Shown: positions 1 to 7,625 of the stretch, piece after piece
Numbering within the stretch: the first letter of the stretch is position 1
Layout: the number at the start of each line of letters is the position of its first letter
Program-made: the position numbers and the translations under genes
Notes under the pieces: model-generated
What the model was told of the DNA's origin: nothing
What the model saw: the letters and a program-made list of their open reading frames with translations, nothing else
Database searches by the model: none
From: CBDFKS01 sp965248905
GTDB taxonomy: Bacteria > Chloroflexota > Dehalococcoidia > Lucifugimonadales > JAGWBF01
Assembly (NCBI GenBank): GCA_965248905.1
Contig: CBDFKS010000002.1
Location: forward strand, 1 to 40,511
Reading direction: 5' to 3'
Length of the DNA: 40,511 nucleotides

Positions 1-502
1 CGACCATAAGTGCATCGAACGGCCAATCGTCGACGTTCCTCGTGCCCAGGCGCATCGTGAAGACCATGCTCAGCGCCCCGATCAATGTGCCTCTGTACCG
101 CGTCGCTCCCTTCACCGCGATGGCGTAGAACACCAACGAACCGACCGCCGAACCGCCGATGCCCGCAACGAACATGCCGAGCGCGGACGTCGCGAAGCTG
201 TTCGAGAAGCCGACGATGGTGAGGCCGAGTGCAACGACAACAGCGCCGGCCGCCATCATGGTGTGCGGAGGCTGCCGGTCCACCCAGATGGCCGCGGCGA
301 CCACCGCCAACCCGCCGATGCCGAGCGCCGTGACCAGCCAGCCGAAGGACCCCGCGGAAAGAGCGAGCCGCGCGGGCGCCGCGAACGCCACCAGGTTGCC
401 AGTATCGACCAGCTTCAGGAGCGCCGCAGCTGTCACCAGCACGAGGCCGAGCTTCAGGTCGGAGTGACGGTCAGAGAATCCTATGATTGCAGCACCGTGC
501 GG
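1..502 (-). pseudogene. MFS transporter, N-terminal part without start codon (runs off left edge)
   Basis: The minus strand is open from about 502 to the window edge and encodes a very hydrophobic protein. The order of segments fits the first half of a major facilitator superfamily transporter: a first helix around LKLGLVLVTAAALLKLVD, then FGWLVTALGIGG, a degenerate motif A (WVDRQPPH), and the TM4-TM5 region GMFVAGIGGSAVGSL followed by RYRGTLIGAL. The frame opens right after a TGA at 503-505. No ATG, GTG or TTG precedes the first helix, so the natural start appears lost. The frame overlaps the last bases of the truncated ABC ATPase, suggesting both genes were joined by a deletion or misassembly. 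Family assignment is from motif layout only. Confidence 0.6.
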
Positions 503-1044
503 TCACTCGTACCGAGGCTCCGAATCATCTCCCGCACCTCCGCCATGCCCGCTGGGTCCATGCCGTTGGTCGGCTCGTCCAGAAACAGGAGCTCCGGGTC
601 GCCCATCAGGGCGTAGGCGAGCCCGAGACGCTGCTTCATGCCAAGGGAGTAGGTCCTGAACTTGTCGTCGGCACGGTCGGCAAGTCCCACCTTGCCCAGC
701 AGCTGTTGGACCTCCCTGCGGTCTCCTCGCCCGGAGATGCCCTGGAAGTAGGCGAGGTTCCGGCGGCCCGACATGTACGGATAGAAGGAGGGGGTCTCCA
801 CTATGGCGCCGACACGATGCAGCGTATCCCGATGTGATGTGCTCCCGCCGAACAGGCTGAAGCTGCCCATTGTCGGTCTGACCAGCCCAAGCAGCATCCC
901 CATCGTGGTCGTCTTGCCCGATCCGTTGGAACCGAGAAGACCAAAGACCTGCCCGCGGGGCACCTCCAACGAGAGGTCGTCTACGGCAAGGATGTCGCCA
1001 TATCGCTTGGTCAGCGCATCCGTCTGGATGACGAGCTCGTTCAT
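481..1044 (-). CDS. ABC-2 type transporter ATP-binding protein, C-terminally truncated
   Basis: This is the nucleotide-binding subunit of an ABC exporter of the drug or polyether type; it would hydrolyse ATP to drive a separate membrane permease. Walker A is GSNGSGKTT, the signature is YSLGMKQRLGLA and Walker B is LLFLDEPTNGMDP. The chosen start gives MNELVIQTDAL, with a GAGAGGA Shine-Dalgarno upstream; an ATG 24 bases further up is less well placed. Family members are about 300 residues. Here the protein stops at about 187, just after DRTVL where the family continues with the switch histidine (SSHLL). The D-loop is kept but the H-loop is missing, so it is probably inactive. No intact permease is adjacent, although a permease tail survives at 6877. 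Confidence 0.85.
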   Translation of the reverse strand: MNELVIQTDALTKRYGDILAVDDLSLEVPRGQVFGLLGSNGSGKTTTMGMLLGLVRPTMGSFSLFGGSTSHRDTLHRVGAIVETPSFYPYMSGRRNLAYFQGISGRGDRREVQQLLGKVGLADRADDKFRTYSLGMKQRLGLAYALMGDPELLFLDEPTNGMDPAGMAEVREMIRSLGTSDRTVLQS

Positions 1045-1068
1045 GTAGTCCATCCTCTCGCACATCAA

Positions 1069-1406
1069 GTTCGTGTGCCGACCGAGGCCTCGGCATCATA
1101 GCGTCGCAGAAATCGAACACGGTTAGAGGGGGGACAGCAACTCTCCCCGGAGCCGGACGTTGGCTCACGCCCCTCGACCACTTCAGGTGGCAGGCCACAG
1201 GGTGGTGGAGCCTGCCCCGCCGTCACGGATACGCCCGCTGGAGAAAGCCGGTAGGGGAACTACGAAGACCGGACCCGGTTTCCCCAGGAAGAAGCGGCAA
1301 CCCCAAAGTGAATTGTCCCTGATCAGGGTGTTCCTGTCCATCAGATTTCATGTTTCCGAAATGGTAGAATGATGGCCTAAAGGTAGGCTGATCCCCCGTT
1401 GATTAG
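1069..1406. other. Intergenic region with several self-complementary stretches
   Basis: This lies between the minus-strand ABC ATPase and the plus-strand gene at 1407. No convincing gene is seen. Several arms could pair, for example GGCAGGC near 1189 with GCCTGCC near 1211, and CCGG blocks around 1248-1275. A structured leader is possible but I recognise no known RNA family. Confidence 0.3.
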
Positions 1407-1820
1407 GTGCGTCTTATAGTGACAAATGCCAGGTTCCTTAAGCTCCGACGTCTGCATTTCGTCTTAGGGGTGGCGTTATTGGGTGTTCTCGTCCTGACAG
1501 TCGTTGAAGCAAGAACCTACTATGGCCGTGACTTGCTCAAGGAGACTGTGTACGGATCGAAGCCCCACCGTGTGCCGTGCGACCGATGGCCCACACCTGA
1601 CGGAGTTCGGCGAGTCATTGACCAGCACCGGGAAGTCGTCCGTCAGATAGAGTCCATCAACCCCGGATTCACGGTGCTGGACATCAACACGCTGAGCTGC
1701 CCCGGAAGGGCCGACACCCAAATCCTGTATGCTACGGCGAGTGATCGGGAAGCCATAAAGCTGATATTGGGAGACGGGAAGTACTTCTCCGGTGTCCCTT
1801 ACCAGATGCGGAATACCTAA
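1407..1820 (+). CDS. Hypothetical membrane-anchored protein
   Basis: This encodes 137 residues from a GTG start. The first 15 residues are basic, followed by one hydrophobic helix at about 16-33 (LHFVLGVALLGVLVLTVV), so it is probably an N-in, C-out anchored protein. The rest is a soluble domain of about 100 residues with cysteines near positions 58 and 98 that could form a disulfide outside the membrane. I do not recognise the family. It is followed by other orphan membrane proteins on the same strand with wide gaps, so it is not obviously in an operon. The Shine-Dalgarno is weak and the start is uncertain. Confidence 0.55.
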   Translation: MRLIVTNARFLKLRRLHFVLGVALLGVLVLTVVEARTYYGRDLLKETVYGSKPHRVPCDRWPTPDGVRRVIDQHREVVRQIESINPGFTVLDINTLSCPGRADTQILYATASDREAIKLILGDGKYFSGVPYQMRNT

Positions 1821-2012
1821 CACCGACAGGCCTCGAAGCGGCGGACCCAGGTGTACGAGGCGAGGCTGTCTCCCGAGGGGCGTCTATCCCTCTCGGACGG
1901 GGCCACACAACAGTTCGTCCGGCGAACCGGTTAGATCGAACAGAGCCCATATGAGGAGTTGGCGTCTGGCCGCAGGCGGTCTAATCCTGAGCGACGCGAA
2001 GCAGGTGCGAAT
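1821..2012 (+). other. Intergenic stretch with a possible C-terminal gene relic
   Basis: A plus-strand frame ending at the TAG near 1932-1934 reads TQVYEARLSPEGRLSLSDG, which looks protein-like but has no start. It may be the tail of a lost gene. Nothing else is recognised. Confidence 0.2.
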
Positions 2013-2490
2013 GTGAGGCGGTTTCTCCGCAAGAGTGCCTACGTGATTGGCCTTCGCCTACATGATGTTGGGCACGTTTGCGTTTCTGGTACAGCGGGAG
2101 ACATGGCACATCGCTTTCCTGAAGCTGGTTGTGGGGATGTCAGTCGGGTGCGCCGTATTCGGGCTCATCACGCCCTATATCTGGAAACCAGAGACCTTTT
2201 TTGTCAAGAGACTCAGGCCAAAGGGCAAGACTACGAACATGCAGATCCTCGGGAGAGCCTTCGGAGGCTCAGGACTGGCCGCAGCTGCTTGGGCGTTGGG
2301 CAGCGGCCTCATCATGGGTCTGAGGCTCGATGCGTGGCTTACGGTGACTCTGTTCGGAGGTCTCGTGGTAGGGACCATCACTTACGTCGCTCTCAGGTTC
2401 TCCACGTACCGCAAGTTCCCGCCTAACGACTCCAATGAAATGGCGGGAGGAACCGGAGCCGTTTTCGTGCGTCGCTGGCCCGCTGCCTAA
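2013..2490 (+). CDS. Hypothetical multi-pass membrane protein, probable frameshift near its start
   Basis: The main open frame (2047-2490, TTG start) encodes a 147-residue protein with about four hydrophobic segments (AFAYMMLGTFAFLV, then AFLKLVVGMSVGCAVFGLI, a GLAAAAWALGSGLIMGL stretch and WLTVTLFGGLVVGTITYVAL). A better start exists at GTG 2013 with CAGGTG upstream, giving MRRFLRKSAYVI, a typical positive-inside N-terminus, but it is in another frame. Removing one G near 2049 would fuse the two into MRRFLRKSAYVIAFAYMM. The gene is therefore either frameshifted, affected by a sequencing error, or starts at TTG. Function unknown. Confidence 0.5.
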
Positions 2491-2592
2491 GAACGATGGC
2501 CGAAACGGGGTTGGAAGGTGGCCTCACCCGTCTCGTGAGTCTCCAAAGCAAGAGACCCGCACACATCGCCACTATTTGGGAGGTGCAAAGAC

Positions 2593-2805
2593 ATGGAGCA
2601 AAGCACATCCCTGTTGGGGATACTTCCGATAGTCGGGTTGATGGGCGGAGTAGGCGTCGGCGCATCGGTTGGGGGCGTCCTGGCACTGAGGAGGAGCAGC
2701 GAGACCGTCATCTGCGTGTTGGGCGGCGTTGGCATCGTGTCGAGAGTTCTCTTTGTGCTGTTTGCCCTCGTCGTGCTGTTCGCGGCTGCGGAGCGGGTGA
2801 CATAA
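2593..2805 (+). CDS. Small two-helix membrane protein
   Basis: This encodes 70 residues, almost entirely two hydrophobic helices (LLGILPIVGLMGGVGVGASV and VLFVLFALVVLFAAA) separated by a short basic turn (LRRSSE). The first helix is glycine-rich, which suggests helix packing or oligomerisation. A strong Shine-Dalgarno, GGGAGGTG, precedes the ATG at a good distance, which supports expression. The family is not recognised; small holin-like or toxin-like proteins share this architecture, but nothing in the context confirms that. Confidence 0.6.
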   Translation: MEQSTSLLGILPIVGLMGGVGVGASVGGVLALRRSSETVICVLGGVGIVSRVLFVLFALVVLFAAAERVT

Positions 2806-2819
2806 CCGGCTGGGCTGGT

Positions 2820-2846
2820 GACAACAAAAAAGGCCCCCATATATTG
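2820..2846. repeat. Dispersed repeat, copy A
   Basis: It shares GACAACAAAAA with copy B (5719) and then a variant of the GGCC...CATATAT core found in copies B and C. It overlaps the terminator-like hairpin. Confidence 0.4.
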
Positions 2847-2860
2847 AGGAAGGGGAGGCC
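2826..2860 (-). terminator. Intrinsic terminator-like hairpin, minus strand
   Basis: Read on the minus strand, a GGCCTCCCC arm (2852-2860) can pair with GGGGGCC (2832-2838) and is followed directly by six T residues (complement of the A run 2826-2831). This is the standard intrinsic terminator form. No convincing minus-strand gene ends here; a reading frame beginning at 3034 runs straight through it. Confidence 0.5.
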
Positions 2861-3256
2861 ACTGCCAAACTCGGCGGCGACCTCCCCCTCCGTACCGTTC
2901 CGATGCGCTTCCACGACCTCCTGCTCGACCTGCACCGCATGCCAGCCCATCGACCCACAGAAGCCCCTCTGAGGTCGTCTCGGCATCTCTAGCCTCTGCA
3001 AGGACCTCTTACGCCGACTCTTCCTCTTGCTCATCGCCCACAACGATCTCGCGCGAGCCGCGAGACAGGCTGAACGCGAAGACCAAGTTTCAAGCGGTGC
3101 ACCCAGGTCAGGAGATGCGGCTCCTTCCCGTTAGCTTCTTCACACCGGCCCTCAGTCGTTCTCCCAACTTTCCTTGGGCGAACTCACCAGGAAACTATAG
3201 AGACGCCGGGAACGTTTTCCGTCGCGGCGGCGTATTATTGTTTGAAAGAGGATATT
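2861..3256. other. Intergenic region without a convincing gene
   Basis: This holds a minus-strand frame (start near 3034, MSKRKSRRKRSLQ...) that is basic at its start but runs through the terminator at 2826-2860 and then antisense to the gene at 2593, so at most its first 60 residues are a relic. Nothing else is recognised. Confidence 0.3.
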
Positions 3257-4042
3257 GTGAAGATTCAAGCTAACATGAGAACCAGGGGCATGCGTCTGGT
3301 GGTCTTTGCTGCCGCATTAGCATTGTTTCTCGTATCGGGACTTGTAGGAGGAGCCATCTGGATTGCGGCCACGCCGGGAGATCAAGATGGACTTGAGGAG
3401 TATCAATGGAGCGCTTCCGAGCAGGCCCAGCGCGGCCAAGCTATAGCGACGAAGGATTCGTCTTTGTTGCCAGCGTGTACTGAGGAGTACTTCGCGTGGC
3501 GTGAGGAAACCAAGGCCGCCAGGGAATCGGCTGGCCGTAGCGAACCCGTTAAGACCGACTTTTGGTCAGCACCGGGATGTCGGGGTACGCCGGACCGATT
3601 GGTGCAGGGACCAGCCCGATCACCTAGTCTAGAGATGCCCACAGCGTCCCCCCAGGACAGACCGGTCATTGATGTCGATTATGACGACGGTTGGGTAACG
3701 AATGTTCCTGACGTTATAGGTGGGTACAGGGTTATTCGAATCACCACTCCAAAGAGCCTGGCCTGCAGCAACCATCCAAGAATAACTTTGCTGGCGCAGC
3801 AAGGGTCAATGGACGAGTTCCTATCGGCTCCACTTGACCTACCCTCCTTGAGAACGGCCATCCAGTCAATCCCGGGAGTCCCATCAGACGTCGGTCTGGG
3901 CTTTACTGGCAGTCCTATCGACAAGGAAGAAATGGCCGAGAAGAATAGAAGATGGAACGAAGCCAATATTCGAGAAGGGTGCATCCACCATAGCCGACTC
4001 ATCTTGGAGGAGGTTTCATCACCCGGCACCACCTCAGAGTAA
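3257..4042 (+). CDS. Hypothetical membrane-anchored protein
   Basis: This encodes 261 residues. The GTG at 3257 is chosen because AGAGGA sits just upstream; a TTG 15 bases earlier has no such site. A single transmembrane helix at about 14-36 (VVFAAALALFLVSGLVGGAIWI) anchors a soluble, probably extracytoplasmic domain. That domain has several cysteines (in LPACTEEYF, APGCRGTP, SLACSNHP and REGCIHH) that could form disulfides. The stretch VPDVIGGYRVIRITTPKSLAC looks like the conserved core. I do not know the family. It is monocistronic by appearance. Confidence 0.6.
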   Translation: MKIQANMRTRGMRLVVFAAALALFLVSGLVGGAIWIAATPGDQDGLEEYQWSASEQAQRGQAIATKDSSLLPACTEEYFAWREETKAARESAGRSEPVKTDFWSAPGCRGTPDRLVQGPARSPSLEMPTASPQDRPVIDVDYDDGWVTNVPDVIGGYRVIRITTPKSLACSNHPRITLLAQQGSMDEFLSAPLDLPSLRTAIQSIPGVPSDVGLGFTGSPIDKEEMAEKNRRWNEANIREGCIHHSRLILEEVSSPGTTSE

Positions 4043-4373
4043 GTCTGACCGGCCTAAACCCGTTGACTCCGATTCTCTCGGAAACCCGCCGCCATAGACT
4101 GTCGAACCGTTTTGTTTCGGCCCGAAACGCAAGAAGACCCTCATAGATGGACAGACAGTAGCATTCCCTCCGGTGTCCTACGCCTTTTCTGTGGCTAGGC
4201 GCACAGGCTGACTGCCCCCCTCCTCCCGATGCCTTTCCAGCGCCAGCGCCCACTCGAACATGGAGAGGATTGCCGGGCAGCGCCGTGGCGCACACACACC
4301 ACCCTGCCCGATCCTGCCACGCTTCCACGGACCCCAGCCCCAAATGCAATAAAACCCTACGTATAAGGAAGAA

Positions 4374-4409
4374 GGGCAGGCGGGCCGTCGTTGTGACGAC
4401 CACCTGCCC
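4374..4409 (-). terminator. Long hairpin, probable terminator of the gene at 4451
   Basis: GGGCAGG (4374-4380) pairs with CCTGCCC (4403-4409), with an inner stem GTCGT/ACGAC around a TGTG loop. On the minus strand it is followed by a T-rich run. A second hairpin (GGAGCCGG...CCGGCTCC, 4425-4451) lies directly at the stop codon of the minus-strand gene. Confidence 0.5.
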
Positions 4410-4450
4410 CTGTCGCTCCCAACCGGAGCCGGCCCTTCAAGGCCCGGCTC

Positions 4451-4735
4451 CTAGAACAGCCTCAGCGCCTCTGGCGGCTGTTGGGTCTCACCTCCCTCGG
4501 CGGTTGAAGCCTGCGCCGACCCCTGTTCACGCTGGTTTCTACGGCGAGCCGTGAAAGCGGGTCGCGTGTGGGCCTGATACTTGGGTTCGTCCTCCCACTT
4601 CGCTCTCGCCCTTTCGACTACCGCCAGGATCTCCTCTGCCAACCCGGACAGGTCCGGAGCGTCCACCGGTTCGATGTGCGGGTCCGACGAGGGCCGTTGC
4701 ATCCCTATGGTGGCCCTGCCGTTCCTAATGGACAC
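4451..4735 (-). CDS. Hypothetical small hydrophilic protein
   Basis: This encodes 94 residues from a GTG start with CAGG a few bases upstream. The frame stays open for about 30 further codons upstream (reading ILSIVDVQVVVSIRNG), so the true start could be earlier at a non-canonical codon. The N-terminal half has an ordered helix (LAEEILAVVERARAKWEDEP); the C-terminal third is low-complexity, rich in Q, E, A and R, and probably disordered. It stands alone on the minus strand between plus-strand genes and is followed by strong hairpins that look like its terminator, which supports it being real. Function unknown. Confidence 0.45.
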   Translation of the reverse strand: MSIRNGRATIGMQRPSSDPHIEPVDAPDLSGLAEEILAVVERARAKWEDEPKYQAHTRPAFTARRRNQREQGSAQASTAEGGETQQPPEALRLF

Positions 4736-4903
4736 AACGACCTGAACATCGACTATACTCAGTATGCGCAGTGGTATGGCACCGCATACGGCTATTCGTA
4801 CACATGCGACTTGACCGAGGGAGCCCTACCCATATTGTGGGAAGAGGTCTGTCGGGGTGGGAAGGTTGAACAACCTTAGACAATCTGAGCGGACCGAGTT
4901 GCG

Positions 4904-5251
4904 TTGACTAGATTCATCGCATACTTCGAGCAATTGACGCTCATAGGCGGTGGAGCGCTAGCACTAGCCGTTAGCATAGGACTCTTAGTCTCCCTGCTAA
5001 TCCGACCTACGGCGGAGATAAACTTCCTTAACATGGCGACGCTGGTGCTAGCGTCTGCCGGGGGCATCGGCCTGATTCTCGGCCATAATAGACTCAAGTG
5101 GCTGGTCACAGCGAGTCTCTGTCTTTTGTGCGCTGTGATCCCAACGGTTTTTGGGGCAGTTTTCTTGCTGTACACTGCTCCCCTCACATTAGTTGTAGCC
5201 GGGACGGGCTTGAAGGTCGTCCGCAACCTGGCCGGAATACATGCTCGCTGA
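4904..5251 (+). CDS. Hypothetical four-helix membrane protein
   Basis: This encodes 115 residues from a TTG start. Four hydrophobic segments cover most of its length: GGGALALAVSIGLLVSLLI, MATLVLASAGGIGLILG, LVTASLCLLCAVIPTVFG and AVFLLYTAPLTLVVAGTG. It has no recognisable motif. A GGTGCC...GGCACC hairpin at about 5265-5282 follows the stop codon and could end the transcript. It is one of several unrelated orphan membrane proteins on this strand. Confidence 0.5.
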   Translation: MTRFIAYFEQLTLIGGGALALAVSIGLLVSLLIRPTAEINFLNMATLVLASAGGIGLILGHNRLKWLVTASLCLLCAVIPTVFGAVFLLYTAPLTLVVAGTGLKVVRNLAGIHAR

Positions 5252-5286
5252 ATTGTTGTGGCTAGGTGCCAAATCCGGCACCTGAG

Positions 5287-5594
5287 TTCTCCAAAGCGGA
5301 AGTAGGCTCCCAGTTCCCGTCGGGCCTCGACGGCGTTGACGTAGGCTTTCAGGTAGACCTCCTCGTACTTCACTGTCCGCCACAACCGCTCCACGAAGAT
5401 GTTGTCGGCGTACGGCCCCTTCCCGTCCATGCTGATCTTCACTCCGCGGTCCTGAAGGGCCTAGGTGAACTCCCGGCTGCTGAACTGACTGCCTTGGTCG
5501 GTGCTGAACACCTCGGGCCTGCCCTGGGCCAGCGCCTCAGTCAGGGCCTCGACGCAAAAGCCGGCTTCCAGAGTGTTGGACAATCGCCCGGCCA
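5287..5594 (-). pseudogene. IS3-family transposase remnant (integrase core fragment)
   Basis: The minus strand reads RLSNTLEAGFCVEALTEAL, then STDQGSQFSS around the second catalytic Asp, an in-frame TAG, and then KISMDGKGPYADN and FVERLWRTVKYEEVYLKAY. This is the DDE core of an IS3-family OrfB, including the catalytic Glu region. Both ends are missing and a stop codon follows REFT, so it cannot be functional. It begins and ends abruptly in non-homologous sequence. Confidence 0.85.
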
Positions 5595-5892
5595 TATCGT
5601 CTCTTTTGTGCGGGATAATGTGTACGGAGGTACGTATGCGGCACATTGTGCCTTGCCGTCAACCCCCTCCCGGCCCGGACAATGTGTCCCTGGCACGCGT
5701 ACTTATCCGCCTATTCCAGACAACAAAAAGGGCCTGCATATATGGGCTTTGGAATGAGGCTTCAAAACACGGGAAGGCACCGACATGGAAGGAGAGAAGG
5801 GTCCGTTGCTCAGCAACTAGAGTCGCCCTATACTGGTTACTCTAGAGGCAGATTTACCGCTTGGCGGGATGCTGACCTCCTAGGGGTATGAA
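5595..5892. other. Gap with no gene recognised
   Basis: Apart from repeat copy B (5719-5745) I see no supported gene between the IS3 remnant and the gene at 5893. Confidence 0.4.
5719..5745. repeat. Dispersed repeat, copy B
   Basis: It contains GACAACAAAAA as in copy A (2820) followed by GGGCCTGCATATATGG (5730-5745), which is identical over 16 bases to copy C at 7158-7173. On the minus strand the T run after GGCCC makes it weakly terminator-like. Confidence 0.55.
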
Positions 5893-6867
5893 TTGGATTT
5901 CTTGGTATGGATAATCGTGGTCAACCTGTTGCCATTGGCAGCAGTATGGTGCCTCACATGGTCCCGTGCACGTGTTGCCATCCCATGGTTGGGGCTGGCG
6001 ACGGTGACCGTTGGAACCCATCCAGCCTTCAGTTCGTCAAATACACTCGTAGCCGACGGCTCCATCGGCGTCGGGCTCGGCTGGCTCGCCACAACGCTCT
6101 ATGGTCTCATCGGTTTGGTTCTCGTTGTTGGCTCTGTTCGGCTTCGACCCGTACCGTACGTTGCCCTCGGTGCCATAGCCGCAGGCTTCATCTTTATCGC
6201 TTCCTTCTACGCATACCTGCCACCTTTCGGCTCAGGTCTACCTGGCATGCTCATATTCGCCGCACCGGGCCTTGTGTTCGTCGTCTACGGGGTCGCCTTA
6301 TGGCATAGACACGGCTTCTCCCCTTCCATGCGAACTCAGGGCTTGGGCATGGGTCTAGTTCTATCGTTGGGGATCGTCGTTGGTTTGGGAGCTATCGGCT
6401 TCTTCGCTTATCAAAGCGATCGGAACGATCCACCCTCTTGGGCAACGAGGCCGCTCGATTTGCCGCGTCTGGCGGCGGACTCTCCAGTAGTAGTCGAAGG
6501 CACCGTGGTTGAAGAGGACTCTGGGACCATCAAGTTGCAAAGGCCTAGCGGGAGAACGTTCGACAGGGTATACACGCTCTACCAGATAGAGGTGTCCCAG
6601 TTCTGGCGAGGACGGCTGGCTGAGACAGTTTCTTTAGCCATCCCGGACTTCAGTCCAGTAGAGCTCAAAACAGGCCAGTCGTACCTCTTTTTCTTCTTGC
6701 AGAGGGCCGCCCAAGAGAAATTCCCGGGCTATTGGTATCTAAGCGAGCCAGAGCAAGTGTGGGTAGTCGGCGACAGTAACTTCGAAACCTACCCTGGCAG
6801 GACTCCCGAAAAAACAATCACGAGACAGGAGTTAACCGAAGTCCTAGCGGCGAATCCGAACAGCTAG
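5893..6867 (+). CDS. Hypothetical membrane protein with C-terminal soluble domain
   Basis: This encodes 324 residues from a TTG start with GGGG upstream. Residues 1-180 contain about five transmembrane helices (for example FLVWIIVVNLLPLAAVWCL, LIGLVLVVGSVRL, MGLVLSLGIVVGLGAIGFFAY). Residues 190-300 form a soluble beta-rich domain: VVVEGTVVEED, then YTLYQIEVSQFWRGRL and LKTGQSYLFFFLQR. This pattern (an export-of-value style domain with a closing GQxYLxFL strand) is common in uncharacterised bacterial surface proteins. No catalytic motif is seen. It ends just upstream of the ABC-permease remnant on the other strand. Confidence 0.6.
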   Translation: MDFLVWIIVVNLLPLAAVWCLTWSRARVAIPWLGLATVTVGTHPAFSSSNTLVADGSIGVGLGWLATTLYGLIGLVLVVGSVRLRPVPYVALGAIAAGFIFIASFYAYLPPFGSGLPGMLIFAAPGLVFVVYGVALWHRHGFSPSMRTQGLGMGLVLSLGIVVGLGAIGFFAYQSDRNDPPSWATRPLDLPRLAADSPVVVEGTVVEEDSGTIKLQRPSGRTFDRVYTLYQIEVSQFWRGRLAETVSLAIPDFSPVELKTGQSYLFFFLQRAAQEKFPGYWYLSEPEQVWVVGDSNFETYPGRTPEKTITRQELTEVLAANPNS

Positions 6868-6876
6868 GTCCCAGAA

Positions 6877-7130
6877 TCATTCACCCTTCGCTCCAGCGAT
6901 GTCTCGACCCCGGATGATCCAGAGGGCCGCGCCGCCGAGCACGGCGATGTACGCAGTGAGGACAAAGAACGCATGTAACTGGCCCGGCAACTCGCTGACC
7001 CTGACCAAACCGCCGGTCTGGGTGGAGACTCCGGCGTCAGCTATCCATGAGTTGCTCTGTACCTCGGTCTGGGCCATCCAGCCTGCGATACTGGATCCCA
7101 CCTGCACAGACACGGTTACTGGATATTGAA
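6877..7130 (-). pseudogene. ABC-2 permease C-terminal remnant
   Basis: The minus strand encodes a tail with HAFFVLTAYIAVLGGAALWI, a final transmembrane helix, and a charged end RGRDIAGAKGE, as at the C-terminus of ABC-2 type permeases. Upstream the homology stops near 7130, next to repeat copy C and a transposase fragment, so only about 85 residues survive. It could be a fragment of the partner of an ATPase like the one at 481, but that link is inference. Confidence 0.5.
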
Positions 7131-7157
7131 TGGGGCCTGGGCGATGAGACTCAGTTG

Positions 7158-7173
7158 GGGCCTGCATATATGG
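7158..7173. repeat. Dispersed repeat, copy C
   Basis: GGGCCTGCATATATGG, identical to 5730-5745. It sits at the junction of the permease remnant and the transposase remnant. Confidence 0.55.
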
Positions 7174-7333
7174 ATGCGCATGGGGGCCGCAGCTGCGCGG
7201 CCTCGCCAACGTGGCGGCCGAGTGGACCATGTTGGCCACCGCCTTCAACCTGCGCACTCTCTATCGGGTGTGGAGCTCCTCCCGCTCCTTCAGCCATACG
7301 TTTCACGGTCCGAAGCCTTGTCCTGTCTCGTGA
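7172..7333 (+). pseudogene. DDE transposase C-terminal remnant (IS1182/IS5-like)
   Basis: The plus-strand frame reads LRGLANVAAEWTMLATAFNL then RTLYRVWSS and ends at TGA 7331-7333. The pattern RGL-x-V-x-x-EW-x-L-x-x-x-x-N-L is the typical C-terminal helix of IS1182-type and related DDE transposases. Only about 50 residues remain and there is no start. Confidence 0.55.
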
Positions 7334-7625
7334 ACTGAGGCGATGACAACACTCCATCGTCTCGCATCAGACCTTCGCGTCAGAGTGAACCTGTCTACAA
7401 TTGCCCTTCTGAGACTGCGATGATGAATCCCGGGCCACCTCGGCTCGGGCCTGACCCTTTCTGAGACTGGCATCATGCCTTCAGCCTGATCTGTCGACTC
7501 GATTCGAGGTGGCGCCAGAAGTGCCCTCGGCAAGGCGAGCAGTGACCTTATAGGAGCCTGGCCCCACGCCCCACCGCAGTCTTGTCCGCTCACCTGGCCG
7601 GCGCACAATCCTCCGGGAGGTAGAA
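7334..7625 (+). ncRNA. Candidate IS110 bridge RNA region
   Basis: This is about 290 bases of non-coding sequence directly upstream of the IS110 recombinase gene. It contains a near-repeat, CCCTTCTGAGACTG (7404-7417) and CCCTTTCTGAGACTG (7455-7469), and several potential hairpins (CCCGGGCC/GGCTCGGG; GGCATCATGCC; CTCGATTCGAG). TATAGGAGC at 7549-7557 recurs exactly at 8704-8712, a few bases past the recombinase stop codon, where the element's right end is expected. IS110 elements encode in this region a bridge RNA whose loops pair with target and donor ends. The role here is inferred; exact RNA ends are unknown. Confidence 0.45.

Noticed and set aside
1085..1330. Cobalamin riboswitch
   Set aside because: Some GC arms looked suggestive but the conserved B12-box words are not there.
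2708..3034. Minus-strand frame starting MSKRKSRRKRS
   Set aside because: It runs through a terminator-like hairpin and then antisense over a well-supported small gene; at most its first part is a relic.
4568..4879. Plus-strand frame of 103 codons
   Set aside because: It lies mostly antisense to the minus-strand gene at 4451, and has no Shine-Dalgarno or protein-like pattern.
1407..6867. Integron cassette array
   Set aside because: I looked for attC-like core sites (GTTRRRY with paired arms) between the orphan genes and found no consistent set, and no integron integrase is present.
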